This document shows positions 1 through 11,611 of a DNA stretch of 64,000 bases, piece after piece. Position 1 is the stretch's first letter. Every line of letters begins with the position of its first letter. The DNA comes from Athripsodes cinereus (Eukaryota > Arthropoda > Insecta > Trichoptera > Leptoceridae). Both the position numbers and the translations under genes were made by a program. The stretch lies in NCBI GenBank assembly GCA_947579605.1, contig OX388314.1, positions 28,984,948 to 29,048,947 on the forward strand, in the 5' to 3' direction. The notes beneath the pieces were generated by a model. The model made no database searches, was not told where the DNA came from, and saw nothing but the letters and a program-made list of their open reading frames with translations.

Positions 1-211
1 CATCGGTGTATTATGTGCATGCATGTATTATTATTATTGATGACTTGAATAGAGGAGCACAGCTGACGAGGTACCTACGACCTATCGGAATATACAGGGG
101 CGTACTCGAAAGTTGGAATTAAATAATTATGAAAAATAATTAGAAAATAAATAATTGCTTGTGAGATAATGCCTCATCCATTTTGTCTTCAGCATGATCT
201 CAAAGGGGGGA
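1..211 (+). mobile_element. 3' internal end of a partial LTR retrotransposon
   Basis: This stretch matches, in reverse complement, the sequence just inside the left LTR of the nested copy (8114 to about 8300). It ends in the purine run CAAAGGGGGGA (201-211), directly before the LTR that starts at 212. That is where a polypurine tract primes plus-strand synthesis, which fixes this copy on the plus strand. The rest of the element lies outside the window. No gag or pol coding is visible. Confidence 0.75.
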
Positions 212-2535
212 TGTCATGAAATGAATATATACAAGACGGTATATATTATTTTTATATACCTAGATCGTATATTTGTAGTAGGTAATTAATTTGGGAATGA
301 GGCAATCTCAAGTGGTTGTTGAACACAACTATCTATGTAGGGGACAGATACAGGGATATTTCGGTGTGTGTCAGGAAGAGATGGATGTAGTTTTTTTTTT
401 TGTTGCTTTGGGTCGACATTTTCAGGGTCTGAAGAAAGAGTACTTATTACTCGGGGCAGTTTAGTTTTGTGCCTAGGAGAGGTGGGACTCAATCATATTA
501 ATCTCAGTGTTTGAATTCGATATATTTTAATATTTATTTACCCACCTTCATAGTAGTTAGTACACTATATTTTAGTGATATTTCCACATTTGGGAATATA
601 TATAGATCATCCTAAATTACTTTTAATTAACATTTTAAAATCCGTGATCCTGCCAGCTGTCATAAGATAAGATTTTTCAATATTATTAATTTATTTATAT
701 CTAGGTGTCGTGATATTTAGAAGGATATTGTTGTCTACAAAGTAGTCGTCGTACACAAGGATTTATTTAATTTTACAGATTTTGAAAACAAAGGAATTAT
801 TTGTTATATGTACATTTATTTTCAGTATATTTGTATGTATGTATGTACTTGTTACCGATTTTATATAGCGCCGCCCGACACACCTACAACTAGACCGATG
901 GCAGTGGCGTACCGATATTATATTTTCATTTAATTTATTTTACCATAACGAAAGATTATGCAGTTTGGAAAGAAGTGGTACGTTGATCAGGATATTATTT
1001 GATTATTAATTTAATTACATATTTTATCGTCGAATGTCATTTGTATTCTACGAACTTACTGGATTTTTCTACTTATTCAACATGCTGTAAATTGCTGCGA
1101 TATCATGGAAGGAACAAATTTGATATTTTGCATGACACTAATCATAAGTAATATTTATGTATTTATTGGTCTTAATATATTTTTATTTGACTTACATGAT
1201 ACCTAAATTCACCTCACCATAAATATGTAGTCTTTTATAGCTAAATCTTGTCGAGATTACCTTATGGATATGGATCTCTTCTGCCTATCGACACTAGACT
1301 AGCTACCTTGTGTCTATAGTGTGGGTTTGATCTATTCGTAACCACATATTTATCATTATTATTATACAATTATGCACGAGACGTATTATGTACTTTGTAG
1401 AAACATATACTCTATACTAACAATTCCAGTCCTAATCCTGCTTCGAAATGTAGGTGTACCGTTAGCAAGCCCTGCTCCCCTCTCTTCGATTCAGCTTTCG
1501 AGACAAGGGTCAATACTGGTCTTGCCCCGTTTCCCGCCAGGGTCCAAGACAAAGCTTCTTAACATATATTTATAGTTATTCTTATTATATATAGCTGCAT
1601 GTTCAAATGAGTATACATATTATATATTATTTTATATATTCGGGGTGTAGATTAGTGCACACGGGCTCAAAGTACGGCATGGCGAGTTTTGAGACGAGAA
1701 GGGGCGAAGGTGGCGCCCCTTCAGCATGGACACAGCATGCTTTTCATGCACTAACATGGTAGTTAGTCTCTGAAAATGATGTCATAGCAATTGTGTTGAA
1801 ATTTAATTAATATTCAAAAGTAATAAAGTTATGTTTTTGGGTGCGCCACTGTCCTTTACGACGCAACGAATTAGTAGGTATGTTGTAGAACATATGTACA
1901 TACATCGGCTATAGAAACTATGAAATGGTTATCTTATGTAGGGACATAGATCGGCAACCAGTTACCATACAACATTCTCGTAATGATATAGAATAATATT
2001 ATTTGAATTTTATGTTATGATGATTGTTATGTTATATTTTGTTATGTTTTATTATGCTCTATTTTTATTATGTTATTTTACAGTATCTCAAGGTAAGTGA
2101 TCTGACGTCAAAGTTGATCTCAGAGTTAATATGTATCAAAATTCATGTTTAAATTGTTTTATTGATTTTGTGATTTTGTTGTTCTTTTTGATTACCTGAA
2201 ATGTATATTTCAGGTGACTTATTTTGCGTTCTAAAAATACACAACGTAGGTAAAATTATCGTCAAAACACAACGTACTGGGTCCGAATCTACGAAAATAG
2301 TTAATAGATAAACCTAGACGATCACGAAAGGCCAAAATTCGTTAATTAATTTAATTAGGAATGCGATATTTCGTACGTATATTTGCAACAATGCGAAAAT
2401 TCATACAATTCTTAGCTAGTCGGATAGGGATGTAAATTCTAGTTTGGGAATCATTTATTACAGTAGGCATAGTTAGAAGCTAGGATGTTGCAAATTCGGA
2501 GCTTAGAATGGTTTGAATTAGGTAGGATCATCACA
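212..2535 (+). mobile_element. 3' LTR of the partial LTR retrotransposon, diverged copy
   Basis: The LTR starts TGTCATGAAATG and ends GGATCATCACA, giving the TG...CA ends usual for LTRs. It is about 2324 bp long and aligns in reverse complement over its whole length to the two LTRs at 5776-8113 and 11612-13950. It shows many more small differences from them than they show from each other, so it belongs to an older insertion. Short reading frames inside it (for example 1372-1575) recur in the other LTRs and are not genes. The target duplication cannot be checked because the left end is off the window. Confidence 0.85.
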
Positions 2536-4070
2536 CCATGTAATAGCAATAACAATAAATAACACCTTTTTGTCAAAATAAATGACTACAAAAGGTGTTC
2601 TTTTTGCCTCGAGGCAATGTCTTCCAAGTTAACTTACTAAAATACCAAGTAAAATAAACTTACCCTCGTAACAGTGAGTAGGGTTGGAATAAAAAATCTA
2701 ATGAAATTACCAGGTAAAAATATCTAGTATAAAATAATTTAAAATATTTCAATATCACAAAGGAGATTTAAATGAATGCGAAAATTGTCAACATGAAAAT
2801 ATTCTAGATGATATTTTTTTGTTTAAAACTTGTATTTTTATATACAAATTACATTTTTAGATGGGCATTTCAACGTGTACCTATCTAACATTTTAAAAAA
2901 ATAATTTGAAAATTCCTTTACTAATACAAAAAGGATTAACTTTGGTCATTCTTTTTTATATTTATGCGTTTTAAAAAATTGTCTATCTTTTACTTTATGT
3001 TATAACTGTGTTTACAAGTTAATTGTTAAGACGTGAACTAACTGCATTAAGAGAACATCATAATAATATTGTTCCCTACAGAGCGTTTTGTACAAAAACG
3101 TTTACTTTTTAAAAAAGGGCCCAGCAGATGAAAGATCACATATATTTATGACGAGGTTGCGGAACTCGTGAGTTGAATAATATTCACAGAAACATTTTTC
3201 GTTTTGCTTCAGAAGCAAAATAAATGCTACCGTTTTCACTCATGGCCTTGAGTGTTATAGATCGAGGAACATGGCATACTTAGTAAGTGCATTTAAAAAT
3301 TGATCATGCAATCACATGGACGTCCTCTGAGATCTCAGAATTGTGAATGTATTGGCTTCTCTCGGCTAGAGGGACATCGAAGGAGTGTAGTCAAAAGATT
3401 CCACGCATGGAGGTTTTTGGCCGCCCAGCCCCTCAGGCTGCCCACTATGGCGCCTCCGGTATGGACAAAATTTGTGTAGTGTAGAATTCGGATAAATTTA
3501 ATGGAAGTCCCCAGACTTCTGCGCTATCCGGGTGGTCGGTGGGTCTCCTTCAATGTATCTCAGAATAACCAGCTACTTGCTGTCCTTGCCCACACCACAA
3601 CCTTATTCATTTGATCATTTACGACCCATTCTATTAGAATGTGGAATAATAAATTCTGCAATATCAGAAACTCCCCAACGCAACACGTTTTTAAAAATAA
3701 TCTTAAATCCATAGACTTATCTTATATTATATTTTATAGTATTCATTACAGGAAACATGATATATATCATGTTCTGCTTTGGAATTAGACTAAGATTTGT
3801 ATTAACTGTTCAGATTTAATATTAATTATGTACACATTGTCAACATAATAGCACACATTATTTTAGTTAACTGGAAGATATTGCCTCCAGGCAATAAGCT
3901 CTCCAATTGCTCATGATTTTTTTCTGATCAATAAAGTGTTTATATGTGTTTAGTGCATTGTATATTATGTGTATCGTCGCGATAGTAGCCATAATACAAG
4001 ATTCACATCTTAGTTTGGGACTAGGTCGCCCTATGTGAACTGCTCGATCTATATGCATGTTATGTTTTAT
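2536..4070. other. AT-rich stretch without recognised genes
   Basis: No coding, RNA gene or element boundary is recognised here. The only local structure noticed is a short palindrome, GCTTCAGAAGC, near 3207. The 60-residue frame at 3532 has no family features and is taken as chance. Confidence 0.5.
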
Positions 4071-4079
4071 GATTATTAT

Positions 4080-4262
4080 GCAACACTTATTCTTCTTCCT
4101 CTGTATGTGCCCTGTCAGGTCCCCCCGATGCTGGCGATCACTCTGGCATAGGCTTCTCGGTCCTGCGCTGTCTGGAACAACTATTGCACATCTCTAATTC
4201 CAGTCCAATCTCGTATATTGCGCAGCCATGATGTCTACCTTCTGCCAGCCTCCCGAAGTCCC
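4080..4262 (-). pseudogene. C-terminal relic of a LINE reverse transcriptase
   Basis: Read on the minus strand this encodes RNIRDWTGI followed, after an in-frame TAG, by AQDREAYARVIASIGGT and a stop. The AQDR..(W/Y)....A pattern after a tryptophan-rich helix closes the ORF2 of many apurinic-endonuclease-type LINEs, and other LINE fragments in this window end similarly. The piece is short, carries a nonsense codon and has no intact upstream part. It is a dead, 5'-truncated copy of a family different from the large LINE that begins just downstream. Confidence 0.6.
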
Positions 4263-4769
4263 TCTATTTTGCCTGTCATAATCAACAGCAAAATGTGGTA
4301 CTTTTTTCCACGCAATACTTATAACCCGTTTTTTTTCGTGACGTCTTTGATGAAACCTTATCAAAATTCGTGGAAACAATTTCTAAATTCCTGGCCAAAC
4401 CTAAATCTTGTAGAGCATAAGCAGAATATTTCACTCTATTGTTTTCTTTACACTCTTTACAGGCCTTTGTTTTTCAAATGTTCATGTTATTTCAATGACA
4501 TTGCACATTCAAACATTGGCCTAGATTAAAAAGTAATCTCTCAATTTTTTACGTTATGGTTTCAAGGCAGTTCAGTTTTGAGCCTCCACTGAGAATTACA
4601 ACAATCAGGTAGGATGGAGCCGTCCTTTCCCGGGCCTCGGTATCGTTGGGCTTGTCTCCCAACATACTTAAAGTGACCGACTGCAAACAGAAACAGGATA
4701 AAGCCTCGGACACTTGGACCTCTACAGGGGAGGGGTCCATTTACATGTAGCCCCCCTGACCGTAAGAAC

Positions 4770-5603
4770 TTGGACCGAATAAGGAAATTGAAAATCGGAA
4801 CGTACAATGCGAGGACGCTGAGGCATGACAAGGAGTTGGTTGCCGCCAAGATAGCGAGTGACTATGGGTTAGACCTGCTAGGTGTGTCTGAGGCACGTCT
4901 TTTGGATTGTGGTAGGAGTGAGGCGGGGAACTATTCCATGATTCACTCTGGCCACAAGACAAAACACAAGCATGGTGTCGCCTTGCTAATGAGCAAACGG
5001 GCCGCCGGCTCGCTGCTTGATTGGGAACTCATCTCCGACAGGCTACTACGCGCCTCGTTTAGGGCAACGGGTGACCCGTTGACGGTACTTTTGTATTATG
5101 CCCCCACAGAGGATGCGGAGGGGACGGTCAAGGACAGTTTTTATGACTGTCTTGCAGCCGTCACATCAAAAATTCCTAAAAGGCATAGGATCGTTGTGAT
5201 GGGCGATTTTAATGCCAAAGTAGGCAACGACCCACTAAACGGTCCTGGCGTAATGGGGGGGCATGGCATGGGAGTGCTAAATGACAACGGCTCCCGTCTT
5301 ATAGAGTATGCAACACTCCAAGGACTCCTTATTGGAGGAACACTATTTCCTCACAAGGATATCCACAAATACACGTGGACCTCACCTGATGGACGTACCA
5401 GAAACCAAATTGATCATCTTTTGGTTAAGGCCCGAGACCGCTCTGATCTACAGGATGTCAGGACATTTCGTGGAGCGGACCTGAAAACAGATCATGAGCT
5501 CCTTGTCGGAGCCATGAAGCTAAGGTTCAATAAATTTGCAAGACCAGCTGCACCGCGAGAGTTTGACGTCTGTGGGTTAGGGAATATTCGGTCTCGCATG
5601 AAG
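4770..5603 (+). pseudogene. LINE endonuclease domain, 5' part of a split ORF2
   Basis: This is the N-terminal endonuclease that nicks target DNA for target-primed reverse transcription. The family motifs appear in order: GTYNARTLR near residue 11, SEARL near 40, GDFNAK near 145, YTWTSPDG...NQIDH near 205-218 and LKTDHELL near 243. The catalytic Asn, Glu, Asp and His positions are therefore present. No ATG stands at the start. The frame remains open upstream into the presumed 5' UTR, so the initiation codon is unknown, and 4770 is a TTG near the first conserved residues. The frame runs to AAG at 5601-5603 and is cut by the mariner at TA 5604-5605. Joined at that TA, the next codons after 15077 continue in frame. 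Confidence 0.85.
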
Positions 5604-5771
5604 TACGAGGCATGCCTTTTAAGTTCTGTCGTTTCCATATTTCCCGGCAATTTTGAATTTGGAACTGTTCTATATTCGAATGTGTTTAAATTTTGAATCT
5701 CAAAACAGTTGAAAGTATTAGAATAAATGCTATTGTTAAGTCACAGCGTCGACTTGAATCTGTCAGGTTAC

Positions 5772-5775
5772 GTAC
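5772..5775 (+). repeat. target-site duplication GTAC, left copy
   Basis: GTAC here directly precedes the left LTR, and GTAC at 13951-13954 directly follows the right LTR. A 4-bp duplication fits integrases of the Gypsy type. Joining the mariner across one copy restores a continuous 5' UTR leading to ATG at 13959. Confidence 0.85.
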
Positions 5776-8113
5776 TGTGATGATCCTACCTATTTCAAAC
5801 CGTTCTAAACTCCGAATTTGCAACATCCTAGCTTCTAAACTATACCTACTGTAATAATTGATTCCCAAACTAGAAGTGACAACCCTATTCAGCTAGCTAA
5901 GAATTGTATGAATTTTCGCATTGTTGCAAATATACGCACGAAATATCGCATTCCTAATTGAATTAATTAACGAATTTTGGCCTTCCGTGATCGTCTAGAT
6001 TTATCTATTAACTATTTTCATAGATTTGGACCCAGTACGTTGTGTTTTGACGATAATTTTACCTACGTTGTGTATTTTTTTTAAAACGCAAAATAAGTCA
6101 CCTGAAATATACATTTCAATAATCAAAAGGAACAACAAAATCACAAAATCAATAAAACAATTTAAACATGAGTTTGATACATATTAACTCTGAGGTCAAC
6201 TTTGACGTCAGATCACTTACCTTGAGATACTGTAAAATAACATAATAAAAATAGTGCATAATAAAACATAACGAAATATAACATAACAATCATCGTAACA
6301 TAAAATTCAAATAATATTATTCTATATCATTACGAGAATGTTGTATGGTAACTGGTTGCCGATCTATGTCCCTACATAAGATAACCATTTCATAGTTTCT
6401 ATAGCCGATGTATGTACATATGTTCTACAACATACCTACTAATTCGTTGCGTCGTAAAGGACAGTGGCGCACCCAAAAACATAACTTTATTACTTTTGAA
6501 TATTAATTAAATTTCAACACGATTGCTTTGGCATCATTTTCGGAGACTATAACTACTGGTTGTTAATGCATGGAAAGCATGCTGTGTCCATGCTGAAGGA
6601 GCGCCGCCTCCGCTCCCTCACGTCTCAAACTGTCCCATGCCGCATTTTGAGCCCGTGTGCACTAATCTACACCCCGAATATATAAAATAATATATAATAT
6701 GTATACTCATTTGAACATGCAGCTATATATAATAAGAATAATTATAAATATATGTTAAGAAGCTTTGTCATGGACCCTGGCGGGAAACGGGGCAAGACCC
6801 GCATTGACCCTTGTCTCGAAAGCTGAATCGAAGAGATAGGAGCAGGGCTTGCTAACGGTACACCTACATTTCGAAGCAGGATTAGGACTGAAATTGTTAG
6901 TATATAGTATATGTTTCTACAAAGTACATAATACGTCTCGTGCATAATTGTATAATAATAATGATAAATATGTGGTTACGAATAGATCAAACCCACACTA
7001 TAGACACTAGGTAGCTAGTCTAGTGTCGATAGGCAGAAGGGATCCATATCCATAAGGTAATCTCGACAAGATTTAGCTATAAAAGACTACATATTTATGG
7101 TGAGGTGAATTTAGGAATCATGTAAGTCAAATAAAAATATATTAAGACCAATAAATACATAAATATTACTTATGATTAGTGTCATGCAAAATATCAAATT
7201 TGTTCCTTCCATGATATCGCAGCAATTACAGCATGTTGAATAAGTAGAAAAATCCAGTAAGTTCGTAGAATACAAATGACATTCGATGATAAAATATGTA
7301 ATTAAATTAATAATCAAATAATATCCTTCTCAACATATAACTCCTCTTCAAACTGTATACTCCATCGTTATGGTAAAGTAAATTAAATAAAAGTATAATA
7401 TTGGGTAGAGCGGTGCGCCACTGTTATTAGTCTAGTTCTAGATGTGTTGGACCGCGCTATATAAAATCAGCCACAGGTACATACATACATACAATAATAC
7501 TGAAAATAAATGTACATATAACACATAATTCCTTCGTTTTCAAAATCCGTAAAATAATAAATCCTTGAGTACAAATATTGCCTTGTAGACAACAGACATC
7601 CTGAGAGTATCCTAACACCTAGATATAAATAATAAATTAATAATATTAAAAGAAAATCTTATCTTAGACAGCTGGCAGCATCACGGATTTTAAATGCTAA
7701 TTAAAAGTAATTTAGGATGATCTTTATATATTCCCAATTGTGGAAATATCACTAAAAAATAATGTACTAACTACTACGAAGGTGGGTAAATAAATATTAA
7801 AATATATCGAATTCAAACACTGAGATTAATATGATTGAGTCCCACCTCTCCCAGGCTCAAAACTAAACTGCCCCGAGTAATAAGTACTCTTTCTTCAGAC
7901 CCTGAAAATGTCGACCCAAAGCAACAAAAAAAAACTACATCCATCTCTTCCTGACACACACCGAAATATACCTGTATCTGTCCCCTACATAGATAGTTGT
8001 GTTCAACAACCACTTGAGATTGCCTCATTCCCAAATTAATTACCTACTACAAATATACGATCTAGGTATATAAAAATAATATATACCGTCTTGTATATAT
8101 TCATTTCATGACA
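5776..8113 (-). mobile_element. 3' LTR of the nested LTR retrotransposon
   Basis: This is a 2338-bp LTR. On the minus strand it starts TGTCATGAAATG at 8113 and ends GGATCATCACA at 5776. By eye it differs from the other LTR by one base in an A run (about 7925) and one substitution near its U5 end. It is the 3' LTR because the polypurine run lies just outside it on the right (8114-8123). Small minus-strand frames at 6742-6945, 7111-7317 and 7813-8034 recur in every LTR copy and look non-coding. Confidence 0.92.
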
Positions 8114-8124
8114 TCCCCCCTTTG
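8114..8124 (-). promoter_or_regulatory. polypurine tract of the nested LTR element
   Basis: On the minus strand this reads CAAAGGGGGGA and directly abuts the LTR start TGTCATG. It is the expected site for priming plus-strand DNA synthesis, and it sets the orientation of the whole element as minus. The partial copy at the window start has the same sequence in the same relation to its LTR. Confidence 0.8.
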
Positions 8125-8599
8125 AGATCATGCTGAAGACAAAATGGATGAGGCATTATCTCACAAACAATTATTTATTTTCTAATTATTTTTCATAATT
8201 ATTTAATTCCAACTTTCGAGTACGCCCCTGTCTTCCGATAGGTCGTAGGTACCTCGTCAACTGTGTCCCTCTATTCAAGTCATCAATAATTATACACCCC
8301 AATGCATCCACTTGAGATATACTCGTTCAATATTATTGCCCTAACATAACATAATATTTTAATATTCTGTTATATTTTATTATTTCAGTCTTGTTATTAT
8401 TTTATGTCATAACATCTATAGAACATAAAATAATAATAACAAAATTGTTCCTACTCCTTCAATATCCAAGTTGCATTTTGTTAAAATTCCCTTTCATGTA
8501 ATCATGTTCACACATCATTATAATTATCCATAGTACTTGTGGTTTCCTATAGTCCATATATGCATTCCTCAGGGTGATCCAATTCGCTGGTAACACCAA

Positions 8600-8868
8600 T
8601 CTTGTACTACTCGCCAGATGTCTCATATCCATGATTCCTTTGCCGATGCAGCCAGTAGTCCTGCAGCACACAAACTGATACGCAAATCGTCCTCTCCGTA
8701 CCGACACAAATTCAAGACATTCAAAAACGGCGGCAAACCTCATCGCTGAATCCAAGATGCTAAATGTCTTAATTTCCTAGTACACCCGTCCTCCCACAGG
8801 ACATACGAAGACTCACGGAAAAAAGTGGGAGACCAACTCTCCACCGGCAACCCATCCTAAATAACCAT
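8600..8868 (-). repeat. SINE family S copy inside the LTR element
   Basis: The plus strand shows the family landmarks in order: gcagccagtagtcc, a Ctctccgta segment, tcaagacattcaaaaa, a cctcatcgctgaat core and ggaaaaaagtgggagacca at the head. The sense strand of the SINE is minus. The copy has drifted clearly from the other copies and was probably carried inside the element rather than freshly inserted. Confidence 0.6.
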
Positions 8869-8877
8869 TCATCTCTC

Positions 8878-9066
8878 AGCACCATCACGCTGCGTCTCAG
8901 ATGGGGTAGGCAGAGAGAAACGATTGACAAATCCCTCCATCCTGGCCTACATCCTTCGTTTCCACCACTGTCATACAATTTCTCACAGAATGCAACCCGA
9001 TTTCTCCTAGTCAACACGCAGCCGTCCATATGAATTTGATCCACGTGATCAAGCCACATAATTCTA
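8878..9066 (-). pseudogene. LINE family C C-terminal relic inside the LTR element
   Basis: Read on the minus strand it encodes WLDHVDQI, then DGCVLTRRNR, the same order as TWLDHVDQILKDGRVLS and KRNRRACMRN in better copies at 26103-26410 and 40290-40490. It ends with the typical tacccca...gatacgg-like 3' end at 8878-8905. Frameshifts and substitutions show it is inactive. Confidence 0.6.
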
Positions 9067-11593
9067 CAAGTAGTGCAACATCCTCCAGCTAACCAACAAA
9101 ATTCGTGATAATATGTTGACAATGTGCCTAAATAATATCAAACGCGAACAGCTAACCCAAAATACCTATAATTACGTAAAATAAATCACCCATAATAATA
9201 CCACAAATAATCAAGAGAAAGATAACGTACTATGTTCTTGAACATCCAGGGGTAAGTGGTGGGAACCCCTCCCTCAGTGTGTTTACGCACATTCAAGCAT
9301 ATAAGATACATAACACAATATTTAAACGAGTTGCATTGACAATATCTACATAATACATCCCAATATGTTATTCTATAATAGGTATATAGAATTTCTCTTG
9401 TATCCAATATAACAGTCACCTAATGTATATACCTACATATTAGGTATATATATATGAATCGTCCTCATTCATTTCAAAAGTCCTGAAAAAAAAACACTTA
9501 TCTATTTCAAACTATATCACACACACAACTAAATATAATACACACAATTGTAACTCCATATGCACATATCGTAATATTCGTTCCACTTGTAAAATAATAT
9601 TAAAACTAAACACTTCATAATTCACATTTAAGGGAAATAACTTCACTCTAACACTATTGAATAATAATATTATAATATTTGACACCACAATTTAAAATTA
9701 TAACACACTAAATAGTTTATTCCATTTGTGACATCTATAGCTCCACAAGCGATTCTCAAACTTGTACATCATAGTGTTGTCCTTTCTTCTCAAATTACTT
9801 CTCTTCAGCGACTTATGTTATTGCACACCACTCCTTTTCGAGTTGACAGAGATGATCCAATGCTACGCAATCTTATCTATCACCCTTCTGGTTTCCAATT
9901 AAATTTGTATCATTGCTATATACAAACTTCTTTCTAAGTTTCCTTGCAAGTAAAACATGTTGTTATCCTACCAACAGATATTCAACCTAAATACTTTTTA
10001 TATAACTTCGTATACTTTATGTCTCAGATTTCCTTGTCCCATTCAGACAATATCATAAAATCAGTCCTACAGTATAAAAACCACTGATTGTATAATAATA
10101 ATAATAATAAAAAAGACGATTTGTATTTGGCGCTGCTCCATGGTCCCGTTAGGTACTACAATATACCGTATAGTTTTTTGTCATTCCAGTAATAATATTA
10201 TTTCCTATCTCGTTCTTGGTTTAAAATAATATAACGTTTTAATCATTATTATATCCTAAGATTCATAGGTTGTACATCTTATTTCTCTATTTGAAGGATA
10301 TGATGTGTTATATCAGCGAACGCCAGCCTCTTTTCTTCTTAGAACATTTCCATAAATTCGTTTCTTCTTCCAGTCCTCAATTTTGAAATGATAGATACCA
10401 CCTTTCAGGGTACACAAAGAGTTCCAACGTTTTCCAAGCCCCGGACTCTGGAATGCCCCCCCCCTGGTTTAAAAGAGTATGTTTTCCGTGTAGACTGTCT
10501 CTCTCCTTAGCCGATCATCCCCCCTCCCCTAGCCTGTTAGAATGAAGATTCCCTATTTCTTCCAGCTAACCGTTTAACACATAGCCGTAATCATAATCAA
10601 TAATCATTCGGTTATTGCCTTCTTATCCGCTCCATGCATATATGATGGTACGTCATCCGATAATTTTAAAATCCGGTTTAATATTATTTCAAACTCAATA
10701 ATATATTCACCATTCATACCCCGATAATAAATTTATTTCACACCCCAAATAATTAACTTGACAGAATTCTAAAAGTTTAAAAACAAACACTTAACTTACA
10801 AATACTGTAAAATGTTAAGACCATATTCCTCAAGAAATAATAATACTATACCTACCTATTCTAGTCCCTAACAACATGTACTTGATACATATAACTAACA
10901 TCAAACTATATACCTACCTATTATTTATCCATCTTACCCAAATACTATAATATCTAAAAATCCTAAAAACTCTAGTCATATACCCATATACATAAAATAC
11001 ACTTCGCATACATAATACCCATGTTTACAAGTCTACTTGGGAATATAATATTCCATTTTTCTAACACCCAATCTTCTTATGAAAGTACATATTTTTGGTA
11101 CCTACCTATATTATTGAATAAAATAAAGAACTATTCAGGATTTCAACATATATATACCTATCCAATTTTATACCTGAATCACAAGCGCTCTTTATTAGAC
11201 TATTCATAAGGACATAATTCCTAATGAACTCTTAAGGGTTCACTATTCTTATGCATAATGTTAGGTATATACCTATAGATAGCCAAACACAAATATAATA
11301 TCATGTTGCCTAATTCGACTAACACTATAATCCATGGATAACCAACCCGCGGTTCTCGAAGTAAAAATCATCAACCAATTTTCTCACTACATCCACCAAG
11401 TATAAATTTTATTCCTCCCCTCAAAAACCAAACACATTCCTCTGTCCATAACCCAGTTCTACTCCTCAAAACCCATTTATGCTCCCCCCCCCCCTCCAAT
11501 ATTCATGATTTTAGTTATTTATCATCGCAAACCCAAAACCCACTTCTACTCCGTAAAAACCCAGTTTATGTCTGCAATGACAGACATAATATT

Positions 11594-11609
11594 CTGGTCC
11601 AAGGCACCA
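11594..11609 (-). promoter_or_regulatory. putative primer-binding site of the LTR element
   Basis: On the minus strand, two bases after the 5' LTR end, the sequence reads TGGTGCCTTGGACCAG. A PBS starts with TGG (the complement of tRNA CCA) and lies within a few bases of the LTR, so place and start fit. I could not match the rest to a particular tRNA from memory. Confidence 0.55.
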
Positions 11610-11611
11610 TT

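Larger units (their letters stand above)
8114..11611 (-). mobile_element. non-coding internal region of the LTR retrotransposon
   Basis: About 3.5 kb lies between the LTRs. No Gag zinc knuckle, protease, YxDD reverse transcriptase, RNase H or integrase motif is visible on either strand, and the longest frames are about 100 residues or less without family features. Because the LTRs are almost identical, the lack of coding is unlikely to be decay after insertion. The element looks like a non-autonomous large retrotransposon derivative moved by an autonomous relative. The internal region carries older passengers: a SINE copy (8600-8868) and a LINE tail (8878-9066). The rest, including C-rich runs near 10450 and 11478, is unassigned. 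Confidence 0.75.

Noticed and set aside
1372..1575. Conserved 67-residue protein repeated at 6742-6945 and 12578-12781
   Set aside because: All three lie in LTR copies of one element. Conservation follows DNA copying, and the protein has no features of a real family.
4218..4529. 103-residue plus-strand ORF
   Set aside because: It overlaps a LINE relic on the other strand and has no family features.
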